In this document: positions 53,218 to 62,095 of the stretch, one piece after another
Layout: every line of letters begins with the position of its first letter
Numbering within the stretch: the stretch's first letter is position 1
Assembly: GCF_000755245.1 (NCBI RefSeq)
Contig: NZ_BBMP01000007.1
Location: forward strand, 310,001 to 374,000
Reading direction: 5' to 3'
DNA length: 64,000 nt
From: Halococcus sediminicola
GTDB lineage: Archaea > Halobacteriota > Halobacteria > Halobacteriales > Halococcaceae
Position numbers and translations under genes: made by a program
The notes under the pieces: model-generated
The model's input: the letters and a program-made list of their open reading frames with translations, nothing else
The model's database searches: none
Told to the model about the DNA's origin: nothing

Positions 53218-54060
53218 TCAGCGCATACCCTCGTCGGTGATGACCGAATCGACGAGGCGCAGCGGCGTCGCGTCGTAGGCCGGGTTCTCGATCCAAAATC
53301 CCTCGGCGGGTTCGCGCATCACCTCGCTGCTCGCCCGGAACTCGTTTTCGAAGACGAACCCCTCGTCGATCACCTTCGCGCCGGAGCCGATCACGGTGAC
53401 GGGCGTGTCGGTCTCGGCGGCGGTCGCGGCGATCGGTAGGCTGCCGATGCGGTTGTAGAGGGTTTCGCCGACGATGCAGTCCATTCCCATCAGTACCCTG
53501 TCGCACTCGGGCAGGAAGTGGCCGCAGGCGCTGTCGACGACGAGGTGTGTCTCGACGGGGTCGATGGCCGCGAGCGTGCGCGCGCTCTTGCGCCCGAGAT
53601 AGCGTGGCCTGGCCTCGGTTACATATACTGTGAGTTCGGCTCCCTCGCGCCCGGCAAGTTCGATGGCCTCCAGCACCGTCGAGGAGTAGTCGTGCGTCAA
53701 CACCGTCATTCCGTCCTCAAGCGCCATCGCGCCGTACTCGGCGGCCCGGCGTTTGGCCATCTCGACGCGCTCGACGACCTCCCGGACCGCCTCCCGGGTG
53801 CGCGCTTTGGCCGCCTCGATATCCGGGAAGTCCTCGTCGAGTGCGTCGACGATCTCGCGCTGGGTGTTCTGCAGCGAGGCGTGTGAGGGGTTGGCCTGTC
53901 GCAGTGCCGTCGAGTTGCGCTCGACGTCCCTGAGATAGTCGTCGAGGCTCCGGAACTCGCGCTCGGTGAGCGACGCGAGTGCGTGGGCGGCTTTGACGGC
54001 GACCACCGAGGAGCTGTGGGTCTGCATCTCGCGTATCTCCTCGACCGTCTCGTCGATCAT
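53218..54060 (-). CDS. aIF-2B-like protein (eIF-2B alpha/R15P-isomerase family)
   Basis: A 280-residue member of the family that includes eIF-2B subunits, methylthioribose-1-phosphate isomerase and ribose-1,5-bisphosphate isomerase. The isomerases use a Cys in a THC motif; here that stretch reads LTHDYSSTVLE, with Asp124 instead, while the other active-site Asp remains (MGMD, residue 194). It therefore looks more like the eIF-2B branch than an active R15P isomerase. TATA-like CTTTTACC (about 54083-54090) is 27 bp upstream of the ATG. Divergent from mre11. Confidence 0.8.
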   Translation of the reverse strand: MIDETVEEIREMQTHSSSVVAVKAAHALASLTEREFRSLDDYLRDVERNSTALRQANPSHASLQNTQREIVDALDEDFPDIEAAKARTREAVREVVERVEMAKRRAAEYGAMALEDGMTVLTHDYSSTVLEAIELAGREGAELTVYVTEARPRYLGRKSARTLAAIDPVETHLVVDSACGHFLPECDRVLMGMDCIVGETLYNRIGSLPIAATAAETDTPVTVIGSGAKVIDEGFVFENEFRASSEVMREPAEGFWIENPAYDATPLRLVDSVITDEGMR

Positions 54061-54243
54061 ACGCCTACCCTCTCGCGTCTCGGTAAAAGTCGTTCCGGCC
54101 CGCCGTTTCGGTCGTTTCGAGCACGCCCGGAACCCGTCGCATCGGCGTGGCTCGTCACTTTCACCCTGCTTTGCCCAGATTTATGTCCCGTCGCGTGGCG
54201 AGTTCCTGTATCGTGTCGATCCGTTCGATTCCCCACTCGTCCC

Positions 54244-54259
54244 GTTCGACCGGTCGAAC
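54244..54259. promoter_or_regulatory. Perfect 16-bp palindrome upstream of mre11
   Basis: GTTCGACCGGTCGAAC reads the same on both strands and ends 20 bp before the mre11 GTG. It lies downstream of a TATA-like GATTTATGT (about 54177-54185), thus possibly in the leader, or it covers the position of a leaderless promoter. A candidate operator for damage control of the operon. Confidence 0.5.
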
Positions 54260-54279
54260 AGCGCGTGAGGGGTGGTGAC

Positions 54280-55758
54280 GTGCGGCTGGCACACGCCGCC
54301 GACATCCACCTCGGCCACAGACAGTACGACCTCTCACAGCGCGAATCCGACGTCAGGCTTGCTTTCGAGCATTTCCTGAAGAAGACCCGTGAACACGACG
54401 TGACGGCCATCCTGATTCCGGGCGACCTCTTCGATTCGCGCGACGTGAGTCCGAAGACCCTCAAGCGAGCCGAGTCGCTGCTCGCCGACGTCGAGGTGCC
54501 CGTACTCGTCTCGCCGGGCAACCACGACCAGAGCATGAGTACCCGGCGGGAGTTGACGTGGCTGCAGTATCTCAACGACAGCGGTCTCGTCACGCTGCTG
54601 TCGGGAACTCCGCGGGACGAACCAGCGTTCGTCCGGACCGATCTCGCCGAACCACGGCAGGGCGGCGGCGGGTTCGTCGATATCGAGTCGGACGGCGAGA
54701 CGGTGCGCTGTTTCGGCGTGCCGTATCGCGGCGCGTACATCGACACCGACCTCCCGAAGGTCGCCGACGGCATCCGAGCGGTCGAAGAGCGCGAAGGGCC
54801 GGCCGATACGACCGTGTTGCTCGCCCACTTCGGCGTCGACGACGCGGTGCCGGACCTCGGCGCGACCGTCAAGCGCGCGTGGCTGACGCCGATCGAGGAG
54901 CGGGTGGACTACCTCGCGCTCGGCCACATCCACAAACAGTACGAGACCGGAACCGTCGGCCGAAATCCGGGCAGTCTCGAAGCGCTCGACATCCAGGAAG
55001 GCCGGTGGGACGAGGCCCACGGCTACTATGTCTTCGACACCGAGGACGGGACCGCCGAGCACCGCCTCTCGCATCGCCGGCCGTACCACACCATGAGTTT
55101 CGACGTGTCGGACTATCGCACCTTCGAAGACCTCCGCGTCGAGTTCGCGGCGGCGCTCGACGACGAGCGCCCGTCGGTCGAACGCACCTGCGAGCGCGAG
55201 ATTCATTGCGACGGAAACGGCAACCGCCGCGCACCGGTCGTGAACGTGCGCTTCGTCGGTACGCTCCTGCTCGATCACGGGAGCTTCGACGTCGAGGCGC
55301 TGCGCGACCTCGCCGCCGACCGGCTCGATGCCATCCATGTGCAGCCGACGAACAACACCGAGCGCAAGGCCATCGCGGAGCTGCTCGGCGACGTCGAGCG
55401 TGACGAGGCCTTCGACGCCGACGGCACCGTCAATACCGACGTCCTTCAGGAACGGGTTTTCACCACCATCGCGGGCGAATCACGCTACAGCGCCGAGACC
55501 GAGGCCGTAGCGCGGACGCTCGACGAACTCGAAGGACTCGTGACCAACGAGGGCGAGGGCGTGAGCGAGGTCGCCGACTACCTCGGCGAGCGCCGGCGCG
55601 AGCTGTTCCCCGACGGTGCGGCCGAGTCCGGCGACGAGCCGGCGGGTGCGGATGTGGAGACCGGTGATGGCGCGGAGACTGGTGAGACGGCGAGCGACGA
55701 CGCTGCGAGCGAGGGACGGACGAGCCAGCAGACCCTCGACGCGCGGGGAAGCGAATGA
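54280..55758 (+). CDS. mre11: DNA double-strand break repair nuclease Mre11
   Basis: Mn2+-dependent nuclease that trims DNA ends together with Rad50. The 492 residues hold the phosphoesterase motifs in order: D8-I-H10, GDLFDS, SPGNHDQS, and LGHIHKQ. The C-terminal third is acidic and variable (about residues 420-492), longer than in thermophiles. GTG 54280 gives the invariant start RLAHAADIHLG; the frame stays open upstream to 53983, but that covers the divergent promoter. It overlaps rad50 by 4 nt. Confidence 0.95.
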   Translation: MRLAHAADIHLGHRQYDLSQRESDVRLAFEHFLKKTREHDVTAILIPGDLFDSRDVSPKTLKRAESLLADVEVPVLVSPGNHDQSMSTRRELTWLQYLNDSGLVTLLSGTPRDEPAFVRTDLAEPRQGGGGFVDIESDGETVRCFGVPYRGAYIDTDLPKVADGIRAVEEREGPADTTVLLAHFGVDDAVPDLGATVKRAWLTPIEERVDYLALGHIHKQYETGTVGRNPGSLEALDIQEGRWDEAHGYYVFDTEDGTAEHRLSHRRPYHTMSFDVSDYRTFEDLRVEFAAALDDERPSVERTCEREIHCDGNGNRRAPVVNVRFVGTLLLDHGSFDVEALRDLAADRLDAIHVQPTNNTERKAIAELLGDVERDEAFDADGTVNTDVLQERVFTTIAGESRYSAETEAVARTLDELEGLVTNEGEGVSEVADYLGERRRELFPDGAAESGDEPAGADVETGDGAETGETASDDAASEGRTSQQTLDARGSE

Positions 55759-58475
55759 GCATCGTCATCGAGCGGGTGACTCTCGATGGAATCAAGAGCT
55801 ACGGCGAGGAGACGACCATCGACCTCGGGGCGGGCGTGACGGCCATCCTCGGCGACAACGGGGCCGGCAAGAGCACGATCCAGGAGGCCGTCGGTTACGC
55901 GTTGTTCGACAGCCATCCGTTCAGCAATCAGGAACGGCTCGTGCGCGACGGGGAGTCGGCGGGCGAGATCACCGTGACGTTCACCAACCGCGCGACCGAC
56001 GAGGAGTACACGGTGCGTCGGTGGGCCGGCCGGTCGACGTACGAGGTCGAGAACGCCGACGGCGACCGTCTCTCGCTCGACGGGACGAGCGAGATCAAGG
56101 GCTGGCTCTGCGAGCAACTCGGCGTCGGCGACCCCGACGACCTCTCTCAGGTCTGGGAGCGAAGCGTCGGCGTCGCCCAGACCGACTTCCTCGCGGACTT
56201 CACGAAGACCGAGACCGAGCGCATCGACACGTTCGACCCACTGTTCGACATCGAGCGCTACCGCGAAGCCTACAAATCCCTCGGCGGACTCGACGAGGAG
56301 TTCGACGACGACATTCAGGACCACCGCGACGAGATCATCGGTCTCGCGACCAGACTGGAGGACCTTCCGGAGATCAAAGCGCGCGTCGAGGAGTACGAAG
56401 CGAGCATCGAGGAACTGGCCGACGAGATCGAGACGCTGGAAGCGGACATCGAGGAACTGGACGACGAGCGCGAACGCCTCGAAGGAGTCGAGGAGGACCT
56501 CGACGAGGCCGAACGGGAGTTGGCGACGCTCGACGACACGAAGATTCCGGCACAGGAGAAGAGCCTCGACTCCGCGAAGGAGCGCCGCGACGAGGCCAGG
56601 AAAGCCGGCGAGACGCTCGCATCGGTTCGTGAGGGCTACGAGCGCCACGAGGCGGCACAGGACCGTCTCGACGAGTTGCAGGAGCGCCGAAGCGAGCGCG
56701 AGGACCTCGACGACGAGCGCAACGAGGCCGGAAACGAGATCGACTTGCTCAAGCATCGGGTCGCGGAGGCCAAAGACGACCTCTGCGCGGCCGAGCGGGC
56801 ACGCGAGCGGGTGCGCGAACTCGAACCCGAAAAGGAGCGCCACGAGGAGCTCCGGGAGGCGGTGTCGCAGTTGGAGGACGACGCCGAGCGCCTCGACGAG
56901 ATCGAGGATGAACTGGCGGACGTCGACGACGACATCGAGGAGCGACGGGCCGAGGCCGCGGAACGCGAATCGTCCATCGAAGAAGCCGAAGCGCAGCGCG
57001 AGGAGGCCGAAACGCTCGCCGCGCGACAGGACGACCGCCAGGACCTGCTCGCCGAGCGCAAGTCCTTGGAAGCCGAACGCGAGGAACTGCGTGCACAGAA
57101 CGAGGAGTTGCGAGCCATCGACATCGACGATACCGAGGTCTCGTGTCCGACCTGCGACCAGCCCGTGACCGCAGACCACCGCGAGAGCGTCATCGAGCGC
57201 AATCGCGAGCGTATCGAGATGCTCACCGAGGAGCGACTGTCGACCATCGAGGCGGAGATCGAAACCATCGAAGAGCGCATCGAGGCGGCGCGAGAGGCGA
57301 AGGAGGCGACCGACCGGATTCCACAGCTCGAACGCGAACTGGATACCATCGAGGACGACGTCGCCGAACTGGAGGCCGAAAAGAAGGAGTTCGAAGCCGA
57401 GCGCGACGCCCTCGAAACGCGCGTCGAGGAACTGCCCGACAAGCGCGAGGCGATGGCCGACCGCGAGGGCGTGGCAGACGAGTACCACACCGCGAAGGCG
57501 GCCATCGAGAGCGCCGATGGAGCCGCCGAAACGCTCCACGATGCGCGCGATGACCTCGGCGAGCGACTCGTCGCCTATCGGGAATTCGGCGACGAACTCG
57601 CCGACTTCGACGGTCTCGACGACGATATCGAGGCGGCGAAGGAGACCATCGACGAAACCGAGGCCGCCCATCGAACCTACATCCAGAACGAACCCGTCGC
57701 CGAGAGCCTCGACGAGCGACAGGAAACCGTCGAGGAGGAGGGTGAGGCGCTGGCGCGGTTGCGCGCCGAGCGAAAATCGGTCCACGAACGCGTCGCGGAA
57801 CTCGACGAGAAATTCGATGCAGCACAACTCGACGACATCAAGGAGGAATTGAGTGAGCGGCGTGAGACCCGCGCCAAGCGCGAGCAGCAGCGCGAGGACA
57901 GGGAAGAGGACCTCGCGGAGGCACGCAAGCGCCTCGACGACCTCGAAGAAAAGCGCGAGCGGAAGGGTGAGTTGGAGGCGGAGATGAGCGAACTCGAACG
58001 CGATAGAGAATTTGCCCGGTGGGCGCGAACCAGCCTCCAGCAGGGAGCCGAGGACCTCCGCGACCTCACGACCAGCGAGATCGGCGACCGGGCGAACGCC
58101 ATCTATCAGGAACTGCGTGCCGCCCCGACCGAGACGCTGGTCTGGGACAAGACGTACAACCTCCGGGTTCGCGTGCGCGGGCAGAACAAGCCGTTCGATA
58201 CGCTCTCGGGCGGCGAGAAGATGGCCGCGGCACTGTCGGTTCGGCTCGCGGTTCTCGAACGCCTCGCCTCGGTCGGAATGGCGTTTCTCGACGAGCCGAC
58301 CGCGAACCTCGACCGGGGCAAGCGCGAGAACCTCGTGAGCCAACTGGAGCGCTTCGATCAGTTGAACCAGCTGCTCGTCGTCAGCCACGACCGGACCTTC
58401 GAGTCGATGACCGAGCGGGCGGTCGAACTCGAAAAAGACGAGGATCGGGAGCTGACGCGGGTGGTGAGTGACTGA
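55755..58475 (+). CDS. rad50: DNA double-strand break repair ATPase Rad50
   Basis: A 906-residue SMC-like ATPase: Walker A GDNGAGKST (about residues 33-41), long coiled coils, zinc hook CPTC (C464, C467), signature LSGGEK (about 817) and Walker B/D-loop MAFLDEPTANLD (about 841). The coils are extremely acidic and Glu/Arg-rich. The stop overlaps the nurA ATG by one base. Confidence 0.96.
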   Translation: MSIVIERVTLDGIKSYGEETTIDLGAGVTAILGDNGAGKSTIQEAVGYALFDSHPFSNQERLVRDGESAGEITVTFTNRATDEEYTVRRWAGRSTYEVENADGDRLSLDGTSEIKGWLCEQLGVGDPDDLSQVWERSVGVAQTDFLADFTKTETERIDTFDPLFDIERYREAYKSLGGLDEEFDDDIQDHRDEIIGLATRLEDLPEIKARVEEYEASIEELADEIETLEADIEELDDERERLEGVEEDLDEAERELATLDDTKIPAQEKSLDSAKERRDEARKAGETLASVREGYERHEAAQDRLDELQERRSEREDLDDERNEAGNEIDLLKHRVAEAKDDLCAAERARERVRELEPEKERHEELREAVSQLEDDAERLDEIEDELADVDDDIEERRAEAAERESSIEEAEAQREEAETLAARQDDRQDLLAERKSLEAEREELRAQNEELRAIDIDDTEVSCPTCDQPVTADHRESVIERNRERIEMLTEERLSTIEAEIETIEERIEAAREAKEATDRIPQLERELDTIEDDVAELEAEKKEFEAERDALETRVEELPDKREAMADREGVADEYHTAKAAIESADGAAETLHDARDDLGERLVAYREFGDELADFDGLDDDIEAAKETIDETEAAHRTYIQNEPVAESLDERQETVEEEGEALARLRAERKSVHERVAELDEKFDAAQLDDIKEELSERRETRAKREQQREDREEDLAEARKRLDDLEEKRERKGELEAEMSELERDREFARWARTSLQQGAEDLRDLTTSEIGDRANAIYQELRAAPTETLVWDKTYNLRVRVRGQNKPFDTLSGGEKMAAALSVRLAVLERLASVGMAFLDEPTANLDRGKRENLVSQLERFDQLNQLLVVSHDRTFESMTERAVELEKDEDRELTRVVSD

Positions 58476-59701
58476 TGCCGTTCTATCCCGGTGTGGTGGC
58501 GAACGATCTCCAGAACTACACTGAGGAGATCAAAGAATACACTGACGACGAACGGGTCGTGGCGAAATATCGTGATGCATTCGACGATGCGCTCGCGGAA
58601 TATGATGCGGACCGTCTCCGCGAGCGGTTCGACACGAACGCCTATCCCGGCGCGCTGCCGACCGCGGACTGGGACGAGCACGACCGACCGGTCGACCCGT
58701 TCGACATCTCTGCCTCGTGGGAGAACCACGAAGCGATCAATCGGTTCGCGAAAGATGTCCTGGAAGGTGTCACGACTATCGCCGCCGATGGTTCCGAACT
58801 CGGGCCGACGACGGAGTTCACTGTTCCGCTCGGTCTCGTACAGGTCGCGTGGACCGCAAACCATCACGATCCCGATGGTGATTACGACGGTGACGTGGAG
58901 CCCCGAATCCTCGGGCCCGAAGCAGTCACCGAATCATCCGGCGATGGCGACGGTGTCCGGTACCCCGATAAACAGGCCCCGAGCCACGAGCGTTACTACG
59001 ATGAAGGAGCGACGGTCGTCGGGTGTATCAAGAAGTTCGCCGATTACGAGCCGACACCGGTCATCGTCTACGACGGAGCGCTCGTCCCGTCGTTCGCGGA
59101 TACGTATGCGCCGGACGTGCGCGAGAACTACCACGAAACGATGGCGGAGATCCTCGCGGTGAGTGAACATCACGAGGTCCCCGTCGTCGGCTACGTCGCA
59201 GGAACGAAACGAAAGAACATCGCGAAGATGCTGCAGCAGACGTATCCCGAACTGCTCTCCGACGAGCCGACCGTTGCTGACGCACGCATTCTCGATGGGT
59301 TTACCGAGAACTGGGGCGACCGATCGCTGGTGTTCGTCAACAGGTGGGACAGTACGGTCGACGAACTCGAATACGTCTACGAGAACACCGAATACGGCTA
59401 CGAGGAGGAGGTGCTGTTCACGTACCTCGACGTGCCGGGCGGCAGCGCGATGGACTACCTCGAATTCCCCGAGTGGGTCCAGCGCGACGGCTGGACCGAG
59501 CACGTCCTCGACGTCGTTCGCGCTGAGACCGGCGTCGGGCGCGGCTATCCGGAGATCCTCCAGCAGGCCGACGCCAACGCCGTCTTGGACATGGGCGCGA
59601 AAGAGCGGTTCCTCTCGCTCGTCCAGGAATTCGCCGACCAAGAGGATCTGCCGATCGAATGGGACGCGAAGACGCTCAGTAAGGAGCGACGACGCCGATG
59701 A
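58475..59701 (+). CDS. nurA: NurA 5'-3' nuclease
   Basis: A 408-residue RNase H-like nuclease that works with the HerA motor in end resection. Visible conserved acidic sites are IAADGSELG and VIVYDGALVPSFADTY; VPVVGYVAGTKRKNIAKML and the late DGWTEHVLDVVRAETGVGRGYPEILQQADANAVL segment fit the family. The protein is acidic. It sits fourth-from-last in the mre11-rad50-nurA-orf-herA operon, with 4-nt overlap to the next gene. Confidence 0.88.
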   Translation: MPFYPGVVANDLQNYTEEIKEYTDDERVVAKYRDAFDDALAEYDADRLRERFDTNAYPGALPTADWDEHDRPVDPFDISASWENHEAINRFAKDVLEGVTTIAADGSELGPTTEFTVPLGLVQVAWTANHHDPDGDYDGDVEPRILGPEAVTESSGDGDGVRYPDKQAPSHERYYDEGATVVGCIKKFADYEPTPVIVYDGALVPSFADTYAPDVRENYHETMAEILAVSEHHEVPVVGYVAGTKRKNIAKMLQQTYPELLSDEPTVADARILDGFTENWGDRSLVFVNRWDSTVDELEYVYENTEYGYEEEVLFTYLDVPGGSAMDYLEFPEWVQRDGWTEHVLDVVRAETGVGRGYPEILQQADANAVLDMGAKERFLSLVQEFADQEDLPIEWDAKTLSKERRRR

Positions 59702-60387
59702 GCAGCGAATTCGGCCACAAAGATCAGACAGCTATGACAGTCGACGAACCGGTCATCGGTGACGATGACCTCACGATTGCCAGTATCGTCCAGTCGAACG
59801 GCCAGATGGACTACGTCGCAGAGGTGTACCGCGACCACGAGCGCGAGCGGGTCCCCGAAAAACAGGACTACGAGTTCGGCCAGCCTGTGTACGCCAAAAC
59901 GACGGTGCACGGCGAGGAGCGCGCGCTCGTCGGCGTCGTCTACGAGTCGCTGCTCGTCAATCCCGACCAAGGCCGCGACGGGCCGCGGCTCTCGACCCCG
60001 GATCAGGAACTGTTCGTGCCGGGTTACGTCGACGAGAAGCAGACGCTGCTCGGCATCGCGCTGCTCGGGTCCGCCGAACTGACGCCGGTCGAGGGTGGGC
60101 AGGGATTCGCGTCGGTGTCCCAGGAGCTGCCGCGGTGGACGCTCGATATCGACGATTCGGTGTCGAAGCTCTCCGACGCCGGCTTCCGACGATTTCACCG
60201 GCCCGACGGGCAGTTCGCGCTGCGATACTACGACCGGCTCGTCGCCACCGCCGAGCGGTTCGGTGCGGAGGTGACGCTCTCGCTGATCGAACGACTGCGC
60301 GCGGAGACCGAGCAGGAAGCGATGCTCGACGTCATCGAGCGGAAGGTCCGCTGGGAGACCAGTTCCGATAGAGGGGTGATTCGGTGA
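59698..60387 (+). CDS. HAS-barrel-like accessory protein between nurA and herA
   Basis: A 229-residue protein with no catalytic motif. Residues about 20-100 (LTIASIVQSNGQMDYVAEVY, then FGQPVYAKTTVHGEERALVGVVYESLL) look like the small beta-barrel (HAS-barrel) that HerA-type motors carry at their N-terminus; the C-terminal half is helical (LPRWTLDIDDSVSKL, RYYDRLVATAERFGAEVTLSLIERL). ATGA/GTGA overlaps on both sides tie it to nurA and herA. It may bridge motor and nuclease or replace part of the ring interface (inference). HerA here still has its own barrel. Confidence 0.75.
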   Translation: MSSEFGHKDQTAMTVDEPVIGDDDLTIASIVQSNGQMDYVAEVYRDHERERVPEKQDYEFGQPVYAKTTVHGEERALVGVVYESLLVNPDQGRDGPRLSTPDQELFVPGYVDEKQTLLGIALLGSAELTPVEGGQGFASVSQELPRWTLDIDDSVSKLSDAGFRRFHRPDGQFALRYYDRLVATAERFGAEVTLSLIERLRAETEQEAMLDVIERKVRWETSSDRGVIR

Positions 60388-62039
60388 GCGACGTGCCCGA
60401 ACCACCCACGAGTCGCGGGATGGACGCCGCCTCCGAGACCGTGGTCGGCACGGTGGCCGAACCCGGCGAGGGCGCCGACGAGTTCGTGTTCGTCGCGCCG
60501 AACACGGTCGAGGTTCGAACCGGCGAGTTCGTCGTCTACGAGACGACCGTCGAGGGTGAATCCCGCGACGTGCTCGCCCGCGTCACGAACGCCGAGCAGG
60601 AGCGCGGGCTACCCGGCGAGTTCCTCGCCGATCCGGGTGTGGAGCCGGAGACCGTCGCGGACGCGCTCGGCGTGCCGAACGGTAACGTCGAGATCGACCG
60701 CGTGACCGCGCGCGTCGTCGGTTACTTCGATGCGGAGATGGCGACCTTCGCCAACCCGCGCTCGCTGCCCGACCCCGGTTCGCGCGTCGCGCTCGCAAAC
60801 GACGAGTTTCTGGAGGCGGTGCTCCCGGCCGCGGACTGGGAAGATGAGAGCGCCACCGCCCACGTCGGCTGGCTGCTCAACCGCGAGACGAAGGCTGCGA
60901 ACGTCTTCATGCCCATCGATTCGTTCGCCGCGACACACCTCGCGGTGCTCGCCTCGACGGGGAGCGGGAAGTCCTACACCGCGAGCGTCGTCATCGAGGA
61001 GATGCTGCGCCCGCAGTCGCGGGCCGCGATGTGCGTCTTCGACCCGCACGGCGAGTACGACACCCTCGACGGGATGCGAAAGGACGGGCATGCCTCGGTG
61101 TTTCAGGACGGGGCGTACACGCCCGAGGTCAACGTCGTCACGCCCGACGAGATCACCGTTGCGATCCCCGACCTGAACTACGGCGACCTGCTGTCGTTCC
61201 TCGACAAGCCGAGCGACAAGATGAAGTATCTCCTCCAGCAGGCGTGGCGTGCGCTCCAGCGCGATAGCAACCAGATCAGCGTTCGTGACATCACCTCCAA
61301 ATGCTACGAGATCGACGGACAGGATAGCGACACGGCCGGAGCACTCGAATGGCGGCTCAATCGTGCGCTCGATCGCGATCTGTTCGCCAGCGCGGCGCGC
61401 AACGATCTCACCGATCTCGTCGCGCCGGGACAGGTGACGATCCTCCAGTTGAACCGCCTCTCGGAGGACGACCAGCAGATGCTTGCGGCCGCGCTGCTCC
61501 GGAAACTCTACGAGGCGCGCAAGGACGCGATGCGTGGCGACGGCGACGATCTCGACTTCCCGCTGTTCACGCTGCTGGAGGAGGGCCATCGCTTCGCGCC
61601 GGACGGCAGCGCCCGCTCGCTGCCGATTCTGCGGACCATCCTCTCGGAGGGTCGAAAATTCGGGTTCGGTGTGGGCATCATCTCACAGCGGCCCTCGAAG
61701 CTCGACGCCGACGTGCTCTCGCAGTGTGGCACGCAGATCATCATGCAGATCCAGAACCCGAACGACCAGCAGGCGATCCGCCAATCGGTCGAGAGCGCTG
61801 GCGAGGACGTGCTTGACGAACTTCCGGGGCTGACGCCCGGACAGGCCGTCATCGCCGGTGACGCGATGAACACACCAGTACTGACCCGGATTCGTGAGCG
61901 CCACACGCGCCACGGGGCCGAGAGTCTCGATGCAACCAGCGAGTGGCGCGATAGCTGGGAATCCTGGCACGCGGAGCGCAATCGTGGCGTGGTCGATCCG
62001 TACGAATCCGACGAGGAAGTGGACGAGACGCCGCTGTGA
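60384..62039 (+). CDS. herA: HerA hexameric DNA translocase
   Basis: A 551-residue FtsK/HerA-type ATPase. The N-terminal HAS-barrel (residues about 20-150) precedes Walker A STGSGKSYT (about 191-199), Walker B MCVFDPHGEYD, the late LLEEGHRFAP segment, and QRPSKLDADVLSQCGTQIIMQIQNPNDQQAIRQ, all typical of DUF87/HerA. It pumps DNA to NurA. GTG 60384 overlaps the previous stop by 4 nt. Last gene of the five-gene operon. Confidence 0.9.
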   Translation: MSDVPEPPTSRGMDAASETVVGTVAEPGEGADEFVFVAPNTVEVRTGEFVVYETTVEGESRDVLARVTNAEQERGLPGEFLADPGVEPETVADALGVPNGNVEIDRVTARVVGYFDAEMATFANPRSLPDPGSRVALANDEFLEAVLPAADWEDESATAHVGWLLNRETKAANVFMPIDSFAATHLAVLASTGSGKSYTASVVIEEMLRPQSRAAMCVFDPHGEYDTLDGMRKDGHASVFQDGAYTPEVNVVTPDEITVAIPDLNYGDLLSFLDKPSDKMKYLLQQAWRALQRDSNQISVRDITSKCYEIDGQDSDTAGALEWRLNRALDRDLFASAARNDLTDLVAPGQVTILQLNRLSEDDQQMLAAALLRKLYEARKDAMRGDGDDLDFPLFTLLEEGHRFAPDGSARSLPILRTILSEGRKFGFGVGIISQRPSKLDADVLSQCGTQIIMQIQNPNDQQAIRQSVESAGEDVLDELPGLTPGQAVIAGDAMNTPVLTRIRERHTRHGAESLDATSEWRDSWESWHAERNRGVVDPYESDEEVDETPL

Positions 62040-62061
62040 GTCGTGGCTTTCCAAACAATGA

Positions 62062-62068
62062 TTTAAAT
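62062..62068 (+). promoter_or_regulatory. TATA-like box of the HsdR_N-type gene
   Basis: TTTAAAT, about 31 bp upstream of ATG 62096; it separates this gene from the herA operon. Confidence 0.5.
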
Positions 62069-62095
62069 CGTATGCGGTAGTTTTCGGGAACAAGA

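Noticed and set aside
55578-58388. 936-residue open frame antisense to rad50
   Set aside because: The rad50 coiled coil (GAG/GAC-rich) leaves its complement free of stops; the frame has no domain and ignores the operon structure.
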